Shown one piece after another: positions 34,792-42,262 of a stretch of DNA of 64,000 nt. Position numbers and translations under genes: made by a program. Numbering within the stretch: the first letter of the stretch is position 1; the number at the start of each line of letters is the position of its first letter. The notes beneath the pieces are model-generated. The model ran no database searches and had not been told where the DNA came from. It saw only the letters and a program-made list of their open reading frames with translations. The stretch is from Exiguobacterium sp. s124 (GTDB lineage: Bacteria; Bacillota; Bacilli; Exiguobacteriales; Exiguobacteriaceae), in contig NZ_JACSKH010000001.1 of assembly GCF_018617485.1 (NCBI RefSeq), positions 558,001 through 622,000 on the forward strand. The letters are read 5' to 3'.

Positions 34792-35619
34792 ATGAATTGG
34801 ACAGTAGAAGAAGTCAAACAAGCGGATGATGTGAAAATGTTAGAACAGGCGGTCAATGCGAACGACAAGATCGACGTCAAAGTCGGTCATGAATCGGTCG
34901 GACAGAACGACTATGCGGTATATGACGGGGAGACGCTCGTCGGGTATCTCATGCTCTTCCCGTATCTCCCGAACGAGTATGAGGTGAACGCACTCGTCCA
35001 TCCGGAATACCGGAAACAAGGTGTGTTCACGGCATTGCTCGAGACGGCGAGACAGGATGCGAAACTGAACGGCTGTGAGGCGTTCACGTTCGTCATCGAC
35101 CGAAACTCAGCATCTGGGAAAGCGGTGCTCGAGCACCTTCAAGCGGCGTACCAGTTCTCGGAATACAATCTCGTCTTGAAGAAGGCGGAACTGTTCTTGA
35201 AACCGGACGAGGTATCGCTCCGTGAGGCGACGGCGGACGACCGTCCACTCATCATCGCGACGCTCAGCGAGGCGTTCGGTGACTCGGTCGATGTAACGGA
35301 AAACATCTATCAGCAAATCGACACACCAGACCGTGTGACGTATATCGGCGAAGTCGACGGCAAACCGGTCGGCGTCATCCGTGCCCTTCTCGTCGGTGAC
35401 GACGCGGCAAGCATCCACGCGTTCGGCGTCAAAGCAGGAGAGCAAGGCAAAGGCTACGGCAGGAAGATGTTGAAGCAGATGGTGCAACAATTGTTCCGCA
35501 TGGGCCGGACGAAAGTCGAGCTCGATGTCGAGACGGAAAACAAGGCGGCGCTCGAAATCTATAAGCGCGCAGGATTTGCAGAGAACGGCGGCTATGAATT
35601 TTACATGATTGAATTATGA
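34792..35619 (+). CDS. Tandem GNAT N-acetyltransferase
   Basis: 275 residues with two GNAT halves. The first (about 1–130) has YEVNALVHPEYRKQGVFTAL; the second (about 145–275) has HAFGVKAGEQGKGYGRKML, a full acetyl-CoA-binding Q/RxxGxG/A motif, and ENKAALEIYKRAGFA. The first half's motif is weaker, so it may be non-catalytic. GAGG precedes the ATG at 34792. Acceptor unknown. Confidence 0.82.
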   Translation: MNWTVEEVKQADDVKMLEQAVNANDKIDVKVGHESVGQNDYAVYDGETLVGYLMLFPYLPNEYEVNALVHPEYRKQGVFTALLETARQDAKLNGCEAFTFVIDRNSASGKAVLEHLQAAYQFSEYNLVLKKAELFLKPDEVSLREATADDRPLIIATLSEAFGDSVDVTENIYQQIDTPDRVTYIGEVDGKPVGVIRALLVGDDAASIHAFGVKAGEQGKGYGRKMLKQMVQQLFRMGRTKVELDVETENKAALEIYKRAGFAENGGYEFYMIEL

Positions 35620-35629
35620 GGTGAACCGC

Positions 35630-35953
35630 ATGGTGAAAAATCTGAAATGGCTCGGTGCGGCGTTTGAAGCCTTTCTTGGGATCCCGATTCTCGGTGGCCT
35701 TTTCATCATCGGGATGGGCTATTCGCCCCTCGGATTCATGTTCGTCTATCACGTCATCGTGTTGATTCTTTCGTTCAGCCGACTGAATCGATTCTCGTAC
35801 GGCGCGGCCGTCGGGATCACGGCATCGGTCCTTGGGTTCATCCCGATTGTCGGGATGATGCTCCACTGGGCGGCAGCGATTACGCTCGCGATTGACGCAG
35901 CGACGACACCACGACGAGTGACGCGCGTCGAACGTGACGATGAAGCATTTTAA
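35630..35953 (+). CDS. Small membrane protein, unknown
   Basis: 107 residues with three hydrophobic segments (about 8–30, 35–52 and 58–88) and a charged tail (RRVTRVERDDEAF). It begins 10 nt after the acetyltransferase stop with GAGGTG before the ATG, so it is likely cotranscribed. Family not recognised. Confidence 0.6.
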   Translation: MVKNLKWLGAAFEAFLGIPILGGLFIIGMGYSPLGFMFVYHVIVLILSFSRLNRFSYGAAVGITASVLGFIPIVGMMLHWAAAITLAIDAATTPRRVTRVERDDEAF

Positions 35954-35980
35954 CGTACTCCTTTCTGGGGTGCGTTTTTT
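35952..35980 (+). terminator. Terminator after the small membrane protein
   Basis: ACGTACTCC pairs with GGGGTGCGT through two G·T pairs, followed by TTTTTT. Confidence 0.6.
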
Positions 35981-36017
35981 CATTGACCAAACGTTCAACT
36001 GAAAACGCTATACATTC

Positions 36018-36039
36018 ATTGGAAATCGGACGATATAGG
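36018..36039 (+). promoter_or_regulatory. Weak sigma-D-like element upstream of the chemoreceptor
   Basis: TACA, a 14-nt spacer, then GACGATAT, one base off in each sigma-D element. Motility context favours it, but the match is marginal. Confidence 0.25.
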
Positions 36040-36071
36040 GAGTGATGAACACAATGAGGAGGAACAACACA

Positions 36072-37364
36072 GTGAAAGTATTTAAAAACTTTACGACACA
36101 ACTGCTTGCGTGGATTTTGGTCACGTCCTTTATCACGGGTGGCGCGGTCGGCTACATCACGCTATTGCTTTTGACAGAACTCGAGATGGAACAAGGTCAG
36201 GTCATGCTCGTCGGTACGGTCGTCGCGTTACTTATCTCGTCACTCGGCGGCATCGTCATTTACTTGATCGCCCGTCGTCCACTGAAAGCGGTCGAGATGG
36301 CTTCAGAAAAAGCTGTCGAAGTCGGGAACGGTGATTTGACGGTCCACTTCGCGGACGAGAAGACATCAGACCGTTCAGAGATGGGACGTTTGCTCTTGTC
36401 GATGGACAACATGGTCGAGCACCTTCGGGAGCAAGGGACGAACATGCGTTATACGGCGGACCAGTTGACAGGTTCGGCGCAAGAAATTGCGGCAGCGGTC
36501 CAAGAAGGAAACGTGGCGGGCGAGAATATTCGCGTCGCGATGGATTCCCTCAACAAGATGTTAGAAGACAACGTCAGTGCGACGTACAGCTCGATGGACT
36601 TGCTTGGAGCGGTCGCGCGGACGATGGAGAGTATCCGTCAAGAAATGTCATCGGCGCTTGATTCAGCGAGCGAGATGCAACAGGAAGCAGAGAGTGGGAA
36701 AGGTCTCGCTTCCTCTTCGGTTCATGCGATGCATGCAATTGCTGGGAAAGTGGAACAGTCATCGACACTCAACAGCCAGTTGACGGAAATGACAGGTGAA
36801 ATTTCACGTATCACGGATGTCATCAGTGACATCTCGGCACAGACGAACTTGCTTGCCTTAAACGCGTCGATTGAAGCGGCACGTGCCGGGGAGCATGGTC
36901 GTGGATTCGCCGTCGTTGCGGCAGAAGTGAAAAAGCTCGCGGAACAAACGGCGAACTCGACACAAGAAATCACGGATCTCATCGTCGACGTGAAGCGTCT
37001 CGTTGGCGATACGTCGTCTTCAATGGCGAACGTGAAAGCAGAAGTCGAGACAGGCGTCGGCTTGGTTGAAAAAGCAGGTGGTGCGTTCGCATCGATTCAT
37101 AACTCGGCAAATGAAGTGTACAGCCACGTGCATTCGGTCGATTCACTCCTTGATGAGTCACGTGGTCAGATCGATTCGGTCGTGACGAACTCGGCGGGCA
37201 TCGTCGGTATGGTCGAAGAAGCATCGCGTTATGCGAATGAAGTGACGTCAGCGGCGAGCCAGCAAGCGGCAAGCCTTGGGGAAGTGAACGGGGCGATGAC
37301 AGAGTTGGTTCGTGTTGCAGAGAGTTTACAGAATGAGACGGAACAGATGAAAGTCGAAGCATAA
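36072..37364 (+). CDS. Methyl-accepting chemotaxis protein
   Basis: 430 residues from a GTG at 36072 (AGGAGG at 9 nt; ATG at 36054 is possible). Two closely spaced membrane helices (about 9–30 and 39–62) leave almost no extracellular sensor domain. A HAMP-like region ([20 protein letters not shown]) and the signalling tip [20 protein letters not shown] followed by [18 protein letters not shown] are seen. With so little outside, it may sense membrane, cytoplasmic or energy signals. Single gene between terminators. Confidence 0.88.
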   Translation: MKVFKNFTTQLLAWILVTSFITGGAVGYITLLLLTELEMEQGQVMLVGTVVALLISSLGGIVIYLIARRPLKAVEMASEKAVEVGNGDLTVHFADEKTSDRSEMGRLLLSMDNMVEHLREQGTNMRYTADQLTGSAQEIAAAVQEGNVAGENIRVAMDSLNKMLEDNVSATYSSMDLLGAVARTMESIRQEMSSALDSASEMQQEAESGKGLASSSVHAMHAIAGKVEQSSTLNSQLTEMTGEISRITDVISDISAQTNLLALNASIEAARAGEHGRGFAVVAAEVKKLAEQTANSTQEITDLIVDVKRLVGDTSSSMANVKAEVETGVGLVEKAGGAFASIHNSANEVYSHVHSVDSLLDESRGQIDSVVTNSAGIVGMVEEASRYANEVTSAASQQAASLGEVNGAMTELVRVAESLQNETEQMKVEA

Positions 37365-37373
37365 CATATAGAC

Positions 37374-37428
37374 ATACCTCCACGGATATCGGCGATGAGA
37401 AGCCGATTTCTATGGAGGTATTTTTTGA
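37374..37428 (+). terminator. Terminator of the chemoreceptor gene
   Basis: ATACCTCCACGGATATCGGC pairs with the segment 37402–37421 (internal mismatches), then TTTTTT. Confidence 0.7.
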
Positions 37429-37478
37429 TTAGGCAGATTGTATATACAGTTTCGATTGCACTTCTTTTCGGTTAGAAC

Positions 37479-37525
37479 ACAAAAGACGAATCTGATCACG
37501 TTATGCGACCAGGTTCGTCTTTTGT
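37479..37525. terminator. Terminator downstream of the glucosaminidase gene
   Basis: ACAAAAGACGAATCTG and CAGGTTCGTCTTTTGT form a long stem with one mismatch. Confidence 0.7.
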
Positions 37526-37557
37526 TTGAGAAGGGATATAATGTCTCTTCTTGTAGA

Positions 37558-40293
37558 TTAATAAATGAAACGTGGAATATCGAATTCGGCTGTATAAGAA
37601 TCAAGTAATTTGTAAATCTCGTGAATCTTATACGTCTGTTTAAATGCCCAACCAATATCGGTTGCGTATTGATACGTTCCAGGTTTTGCTGGGTTGAAGC
37701 GCATCTTATAAAGTGTGTTCTGTTGACGTGAGTTATTGATGTATCTTGCACTGATCCATTGTCCGCCTCCATAGATGGCTTTCGCCGGAGTGACCCATCC
37801 ATTATCGAACGCGTACTTCGCTCCACCTGCTAATGGATTCGAATCCGTCGCGCCGATTCCGAACATGTTGTAGACGAGATGTTTCTTCGTCTCATCAGTG
37901 GTACTCAAGTTACCATTTTCATCTACCCAAACACCTTTTGCAAGAGTTGATGTACCGTTACCAGTTTCCAGGAATGCATGCGACATCAAGTACACTTCAT
38001 TGATGTTAAATGCTTTACCTGAGTCAATGAAAGCTTGTGCTTGTCCATCAAGAATACCCTTGCCGACCAATGCTTTGTTCAAAACAGTTGCAGATGCATT
38101 CGTTGGTTTCGAAAGGTCTAAGAACTGGAACGATTCGTAAGGTGATTCAAGTGCTTTTTCAAATTCGACCAAACGTGGGTCAACACGATTTAAGATGTCT
38201 TCTTCAGTAGCCAAGCGCCACGTGTTATCAAAGACGCGTTCTGATTCTCCTGCTTTGCGTTTGTAGCTAATGATGTAGAAGTTGTCCTTCTCACCTAACA
38301 CGTTGACGATACTGTTCACATTTAAGATTCCGTAAATATGAGAGTTCGTATTTGAATCTGCTCGAACGCGGAGACCTGATACGGTAATTCTGCCAGTATT
38401 CGTGCCTTCAATCAGTTCAACGTATTCTTGTGAAACATAGGCAGCTGTCCCTCTATACTTATCGGTTTGAGCATTGACTCCTTTTTGGATATCAACCATG
38501 TCTGTCAATTTGTATGCGTAGTCAGTGTAATTCAAGACAACATTTTTTGAGCCAGGAATTGTCTCAGGAACTGTTGGACCTGTATAAGGTTTGATGTAAT
38601 CGCGACTGACGTACGCTGTAACGAATTTGTCGTTGACGACATATTCGATTTGAGACCAATCACTATTCACATCTTTAATGACACCGATGATTTGATTCTT
38701 CTCTAATTGACCGATTTTATTCGTAGACGTGACGCCTGGAGTGCTTCGCACGTTTAATCCATCTACTGTGACAACGGCTTCATACTTGATTTCATAATCG
38801 GTATCTTCCGCTGGTTCACTCGGCTTGGCTGGTGCTTTGTCAGTCAAGTATTTCTTCGCGACGTAACCGGTCTTCCCGTCATATTTCACTTTATACCAAT
38901 CACCATGTGATGAGACGTACTCGACTTTCTCATTCGGCAAAATGGTCATAAGAAGGCTGCCGCTAGTTGATGCCTTGTCACGTAAGTTCAAATTGACGGT
39001 CGTGTAATAATATTTCTTCACGACTGGAGTTTCCGGTTTTGAAGGAGTCGTTTTGACTTCTGACAAATATTTACTAGACACATAACCTGTTTTGCTACCG
39101 TATTGAACGCGATACCAACTACCCGATTTTGAGATGTATTTGACTGTCTTGTTTTTCGGGATCGTCACGAGAATCTTGCCTGACGTAGATGCCGAACTAC
39201 GCAAGTTCAAATTCTCTGTCGTTTTATAAGCTTTCGACGTAGCATTGGTTGTTGGTGGTTTTGTCGCTGGTGGCTTAGCCGCCGGTGTGGATGTTTTTGT
39301 CGCCTTTATGTATTTAGACGAGACATAACCAGTCTTCGAACCATATTTGACGCGATACCAACTACCTGATTTCGAGACATACTTCACTTCTTTACCTTTT
39401 GGAATCGTGAGGATGCGAGATCCAGAAGTTGAAGCTTTTGTCCGCATGTTCAAATTGACGGTAGTCGTGTATTTCGTTGTCGTTTTGTTTGAGCTAGTTG
39501 ATGTTGATGGTGGCTTCGATGTCGAAGTAGAGTCATCTTTTACAACTTTTGTCGTTGATTTCACATATTTAGACGAAACGTAACCGGTCTTCGAGCCGTA
39601 TTTGACGCGATACCAGCTACCTGACTTCGAGAGATATTGAATCTCTTTCCCTTTTGGAATCGTGAGGATACGCGATCCAGAAGTCGACGCTTTTGTGCGC
39701 ATATTCAAGTTGACCGTCGTAGTATAAACCTTCTTCGTTGAACTAGAAGATGATGAAGTCGATGTCTTCGAAACTGTTGACGTCGCTTCTTTAATAACTT
39801 TGTTCTCAGATTTTACATATTTTGATGAGACATAACCGGTCTTTGAACCGTATTTGACGAGATACCAGCTACCTGATTTTGAGATGTATTGAATCTCTTT
39901 GTTTTTCGGGATCGTCAATAAGACTTTCGCCTTTAAGCTCGCAGACGAACGTAAGTTAAGATTCTCCGTAACGCTATATACTTTTTCGACTTTTTGCGCG
40001 CTTGTCGATGAAGTCGAAGTCATTTTGAGATAAGTAGAAGAAACGTAACGTTGTTTCCCTTTGTATTCGATTTTTGCCCATGTTCCTTTTGTGCTCAATA
40101 CAGAGATTTTTGTCCCTTTTGTGAGCTTCCCAACGATCGGGGAAGATGTAGAGGAAGATTGTCGGACATTTAATACGGCTGTGTCGACGGTTGCAGTTTT
40201 CGATGCGGCGTCTGCGTGTTGAGTGTAAAGTGTAGCGAACAATGCGCCACTTAAGAAAATGGCTGTACTCAACCGCTTAGTTTGTTTGTTCAA
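37558..40293 (-). CDS. Secreted SH3-repeat beta-N-acetylglucosaminidase
   Basis: 911 residues. Signal peptide about 1–30 (ending QHADAA), then eight bacterial SH3 (SH3b) modules near residues 33–91, 104–162, 189–246, 273–331, 355–411, 427–485, 505–569 and 635–677, joined by Ser/Thr/Pro/Lys linkers. A GH73-like LytD/LytG-type glucosaminidase domain ends the protein (about 740–900), with likely catalytic E776 in SHAFLETGNG. It should bind and cut peptidoglycan during growth or flagellar insertion. The start is TTG behind AAGGAGG. A promoter is at 40342–40371. Modules 2–5 are nearly identical, suggesting recent duplication. Confidence 0.88.
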   Translation of the reverse strand: MNKQTKRLSTAIFLSGALFATLYTQHADAASKTATVDTAVLNVRQSSSTSSPIVGKLTKGTKISVLSTKGTWAKIEYKGKQRYVSSTYLKMTSTSSTSAQKVEKVYSVTENLNLRSSASLKAKVLLTIPKNKEIQYISKSGSWYLVKYGSKTGYVSSKYVKSENKVIKEATSTVSKTSTSSSSSSTKKVYTTTVNLNMRTKASTSGSRILTIPKGKEIQYLSKSGSWYRVKYGSKTGYVSSKYVKSTTKVVKDDSTSTSKPPSTSTSSNKTTTKYTTTVNLNMRTKASTSGSRILTIPKGKEVKYVSKSGSWYRVKYGSKTGYVSSKYIKATKTSTPAAKPPATKPPTTNATSKAYKTTENLNLRSSASTSGKILVTIPKNKTVKYISKSGSWYRVQYGSKTGYVSSKYLSEVKTTPSKPETPVVKKYYYTTVNLNLRDKASTSGSLLMTILPNEKVEYVSSHGDWYKVKYDGKTGYVAKKYLTDKAPAKPSEPAEDTDYEIKYEAVVTVDGLNVRSTPGVTSTNKIGQLEKNQIIGVIKDVNSDWSQIEYVVNDKFVTAYVSRDYIKPYTGPTVPETIPGSKNVVLNYTDYAYKLTDMVDIQKGVNAQTDKYRGTAAYVSQEYVELIEGTNTGRITVSGLRVRADSNTNSHIYGILNVNSIVNVLGEKDNFYIISYKRKAGESERVFDNTWRLATEEDILNRVDPRLVEFEKALESPYESFQFLDLSKPTNASATVLNKALVGKGILDGQAQAFIDSGKAFNINEVYLMSHAFLETGNGTSTLAKGVWVDENGNLSTTDETKKHLVYNMFGIGATDSNPLAGGAKYAFDNGWVTPAKAIYGGGQWISARYINNSRQQNTLYKMRFNPAKPGTYQYATDIGWAFKQTYKIHEIYKLLDSYTAEFDIPRFIY
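38839..39984 (-). repeat. Tandem SH3b-module coding repeats
   Basis: Five consecutive ~250-bp units encode modules 2–6. The shared stretch SGSWYRVKYGSKTGYVSSKY recurs with few changes in modules 2 to 5, and the linkers vary in length and Ser/Thr content. Unit number is likely variable by recombination. Confidence 0.7.
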
Positions 40294-40341
40294 TGGTTTC
40301 CCTCCTTGATTCCTAATTCAATATAAAGATGACTCGACACA

Positions 40342-40371
40342 AGTATAGAGAAAGTAGGGAAGTGATTGAAA
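40342..40371 (-). promoter_or_regulatory. Candidate sigma-A promoter of the glucosaminidase gene
   Basis: On the minus strand TTTCAA (40371–40366), 18-nt spacer, TATACT (40347–40342). Confidence 0.5.
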
Positions 40372-40536
40372 GGAAATATTTCAAAAAGGGGTAAACGTTT
40401 CAAACAAAGAGGAAAATTAGATAATTTATCCTATTGTTGATAGGATGTATAGGAGGAATAGACGGAAAGACTGAGAAATGACGGAATCAAGCGAAGTGTA
40501 GATGAAAAAGAAATAAGAAAGAATGATAAAAACTGT

Positions 40537-40563
40537 TAAACAATCTGAATAGAGTTCCGATAT
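40537..40563 (+). promoter_or_regulatory. sigma-D promoter of flagellin 1
   Basis: TAAA (40537–40540), 15-nt spacer, TCCGATAT (40556–40563), against the sigma-D consensus TAAA-N15-GCCGATAT. The same arrangement precedes flagellin 2. Confidence 0.8.
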
Positions 40564-40569
40564 AGAGTA

Positions 40570-40686
40570 TGGAAACGTCAAAATCGTTCCAAATAATGTA
40601 AGGTGAGGGGCCGGCCTAAACCTTACATGCTCGGACAAACGGACTTGGAAGAGCGGAAAAACTCAAACCTATGGAGGGAACTTACA
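40570..40686 (+). promoter_or_regulatory. Structured flagellin leader with CsrA-type GGA motifs
   Basis: First hairpin GGAAACG/CGTTCC (40571–40590). Second hairpin ATGTAAGG (40596–40603) / CCTTACAT (40621–40628) with a GGCCGGCC palindrome in its loop. Then GGA motifs at 40633, 40641, 40647, 40655, 40673 and 40677, the last two in the ribosome site GGAGGG. Multiple GGA motifs over the Shine-Dalgarno are the hallmark of CsrA-repressed leaders. A full-length near copy precedes flagellin 2. Confidence 0.65.
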
Positions 40687-41514
40687 ATGATCATCAACCA
40701 CAACCTTAACGCAATGAACGCACACCGCAACATGTCGATCAACACGGGCAACGCCGGGAAAGCGATGGAGAAATTGTCTTCAGGTCTTCGCATCAACCGT
40801 GCAGGCGACGACGCAGCTGGACTTTCAATCTCTGAGAAGATGCGCGGACAGATTCGCGGTCTTGATATGGCTTCTAAGAATGCGCAAGACGGAATCTCAT
40901 TGATCCAAACGGCTGAAGGTGCATTGAACGAAACGCATGCAATTTTACAACGTCAGCGAGAACTCGTTGTTCAAGCTGGTAACGAAGGTACTTTAGCTGC
41001 TGATGATTTGTCTGCTATTCAAGATGAAATTACAGAATTAAATTCAGAGTTAACTGGGATTGCAACTCGTACAGAATTTAACGGTAAAAAATTGTTAAAT
41101 GGTTCTTATAGTGCTGATTTACAAATTGGTGCAAACAATACACAACAATTAACTTTGACAATTGATTCAGATGGATCAGGAGCAGGATTTGATGCTACTG
41201 ACTTAGGAGTAAGTGCTATTGCTGCTAGTGGTACAAGCGCGGACGCTGACCTTACATTAGTAGATGCTGCAATTAAGAAAGTATCGGCATCACGTTCAAG
41301 TTTGGGTGCGAACCAAAACCGACTCGAGCACACGATCAAAAACCTCGAAAACGCATCAGAAAACCTCACAGCTGCAGAATCACGTATCCGTGACGTTGAC
41401 ATGGCGAAAGAGATGATGAATTTTACGAAGAACAACATCTTGAACCAAGCTTCGCAAGCAATGCTAGCTCAAGCCAACTCTGCACCGCAGGCAGTACTTC
41501 AACTCCTTAGGTAA
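40687..41514 (+). CDS. hag: Flagellin 1 (unspliced reading frame; contains the start of a group I intron)
   Basis: 275 residues. D0/D1 helices at both ends are near identical to flagellin 2 (IINHNLNAMNAHRNMSINTG, LSSGLRINRAGDDAAGLSIS; C-terminal SRIRDVDMAKEMMNFTKNNI). The short central region is AT-rich and different. The last 14 codons (41470–41511) encode QANSAPQAVLQLLR plus stop, and in my reading already belong to a group I intron. Splicing would join codon 261 to 41861–41905 and give QANQQPQAVLQLLR, again 275 residues. An upstream in-frame ATG at 40603 lies in the mRNA leader and lacks a ribosome site. Expression is probably sigma-D and FliW/CsrA dependent. Confidence 0.93.
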   Translation: MIINHNLNAMNAHRNMSINTGNAGKAMEKLSSGLRINRAGDDAAGLSISEKMRGQIRGLDMASKNAQDGISLIQTAEGALNETHAILQRQRELVVQAGNEGTLAADDLSAIQDEITELNSELTGIATRTEFNGKKLLNGSYSADLQIGANNTQQLTLTIDSDGSGAGFDATDLGVSAIAASGTSADADLTLVDAAIKKVSASRSSLGANQNRLEHTIKNLENASENLTAAESRIRDVDMAKEMMNFTKNNILNQASQAMLAQANSAPQAVLQLLR

Positions 41515-41860
41515 GAATTGACGGGCGTCTTGTCTGGTAACGGATAAGAGTATAACTGGGTGAATTGCTGGAACTCCTTAGAGCCATCCTTACGACAACG
41601 TGACTGGAAACGGTGAGCGTGAACGTTTTGAAAAAAGGAAGGGATTGGACAATCAGCAGCCAAGCATCTGTCAGGAAACTGTGATGAAGGTTCAACGACT
41701 AGGATGGACGACCTACTGACTCTACTATCTATGGTTATGAGATCCGTACCTCGTAGACGGCGAGGGAAGTGCCCAGCCCCGATTTTACAATGTGATTTTT
41801 TTAAAACATGTAAAAGGGTGAAGATATAGTCTGGACCATATTGAAAAATATGGATATCTG
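41470..41860 (+). other. Group I self-splicing intron in the flagellin gene (391 nt, no ORF)
   Basis: Conserved core elements appear in order. P2 TCTTGTC/GATAAGA at 41528–41534/41543–41549; P3 5' strand TATAAC at 41551 pairing with GTTAT at 41734–41738. P element ATTGCTGGAA with P4 TTGCTG at 41565–41570 pairing with CAGCAG in Q (AATCAGCAGCCAAGC, 41651–41665). R GTTCAACGACTAG (from 41690) with GACTA pairing to TAGTC in S AAGATATAGTCTGG (41821–41834), forming P7. P9 is CCATATT/AATATGG. The intron ends in G at 41860. Extra sequence between R and P3' suggests subgroup IA. The 5' splice site after T41469 is inferred from frame and from flagellin 2; P1 is weak there (GCTC with GGGC, including a U·G). 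No homing endonuclease is encoded. Confidence 0.85.
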
Positions 41861-41905
41861 CAAGCAAACCAACAGCCACAAGCTGTACTTCAATTGCTCC
41901 GTTAA
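41861..41905 (+). other. Flagellin 1 second exon (alternative C-terminus)
   Basis: Fourteen codons plus TAA encode QANQQPQAVLQLLR, identical at protein level to the end of flagellin 2. Directly preceded by the intron's terminal G. It has no start codon or ribosome site of its own and can be expressed only through splicing to 41469. Confidence 0.82.
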
Positions 41906-41935
41906 TCTAGCAATTAAGTATTTAATCGTTTTATT

Positions 41936-41967
41936 AAACCGTGGAGCTTATGCTTCACGGTTTTTTT
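41936..41967 (+). terminator. Terminator of the flagellin 1 unit
   Basis: AAACCGTGGAGC and GCTTCACGGTTT pair (one G·T) around TTAT, followed by TTTT. It lies after exon 2, so the transcript includes the intron and exon 2. Confidence 0.85.
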
Positions 41968-42112
41968 ATGTCTTGCCATTTGAAGACGAATGACCAACAA
42001 GTTCGATTTAAACATTGGGCAATCTCTTTATTTGTCACTCCTTGTTTTCTTTTAAAAATCTATATTGTCAAAAATATGGTCTAATCAATTGGTTTGAAGA
42101 TTTGTAAAAAGC

Positions 42113-42139
42113 TAAACACTTTGATTCTTTATCCGATAT
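42113..42139 (+). promoter_or_regulatory. sigma-D promoter of flagellin 2
   Basis: TAAA (42113–42116), 15-nt spacer, TCCGATAT (42132–42139). Sequence downstream of the -10 is almost identical to that of flagellin 1. Confidence 0.8.
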
Positions 42140-42145
42140 AGAGTA

Positions 42146-42262
42146 TGGAAACGTTGAAATCGTTCCAAATAATGTAAGGCGAGGGGCCGGCCTAAACCTT
42201 GCATGCTCGGACAAACGGACTTGGAAGAGCGGAAAAACTCAAACCTATGGAGGGAACTTATA
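42146..42262 (+). promoter_or_regulatory. Flagellin 2 leader, near copy of the flagellin 1 leader
   Basis: Same two hairpins and the same series of GGA motifs. The second stem has ATGTAAGG with CCTTGCAT, so one A–U pair becomes G·U. The strict conservation suggests a regulated RNA structure or recent gene conversion. Confidence 0.65.

Noticed and set aside
40426-40638. Small minus-strand hydrophobic frame upstream of flagellin 1
   Set aside because: It runs through the sigma-D promoter and leader and has no ribosome site; chance AT-rich frame.
40603-40686. Longer flagellin starts reaching into the leader (also 42203–42262)
   Set aside because: The extra codons fall in the hairpin/GGA leader, have no ribosome site, and would add untypical residues before the conserved flagellin start.
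41515-41860. IStron or insertion sequence instead of a plain group I intron
   Set aside because: No transposase or other open frame of useful size lies inside, and the segment is only 391 nt.
41499-41879. Minus-strand open frame across the intron
   Set aside because: It has no ribosome site, and the sequence is explained by RNA structure elements.
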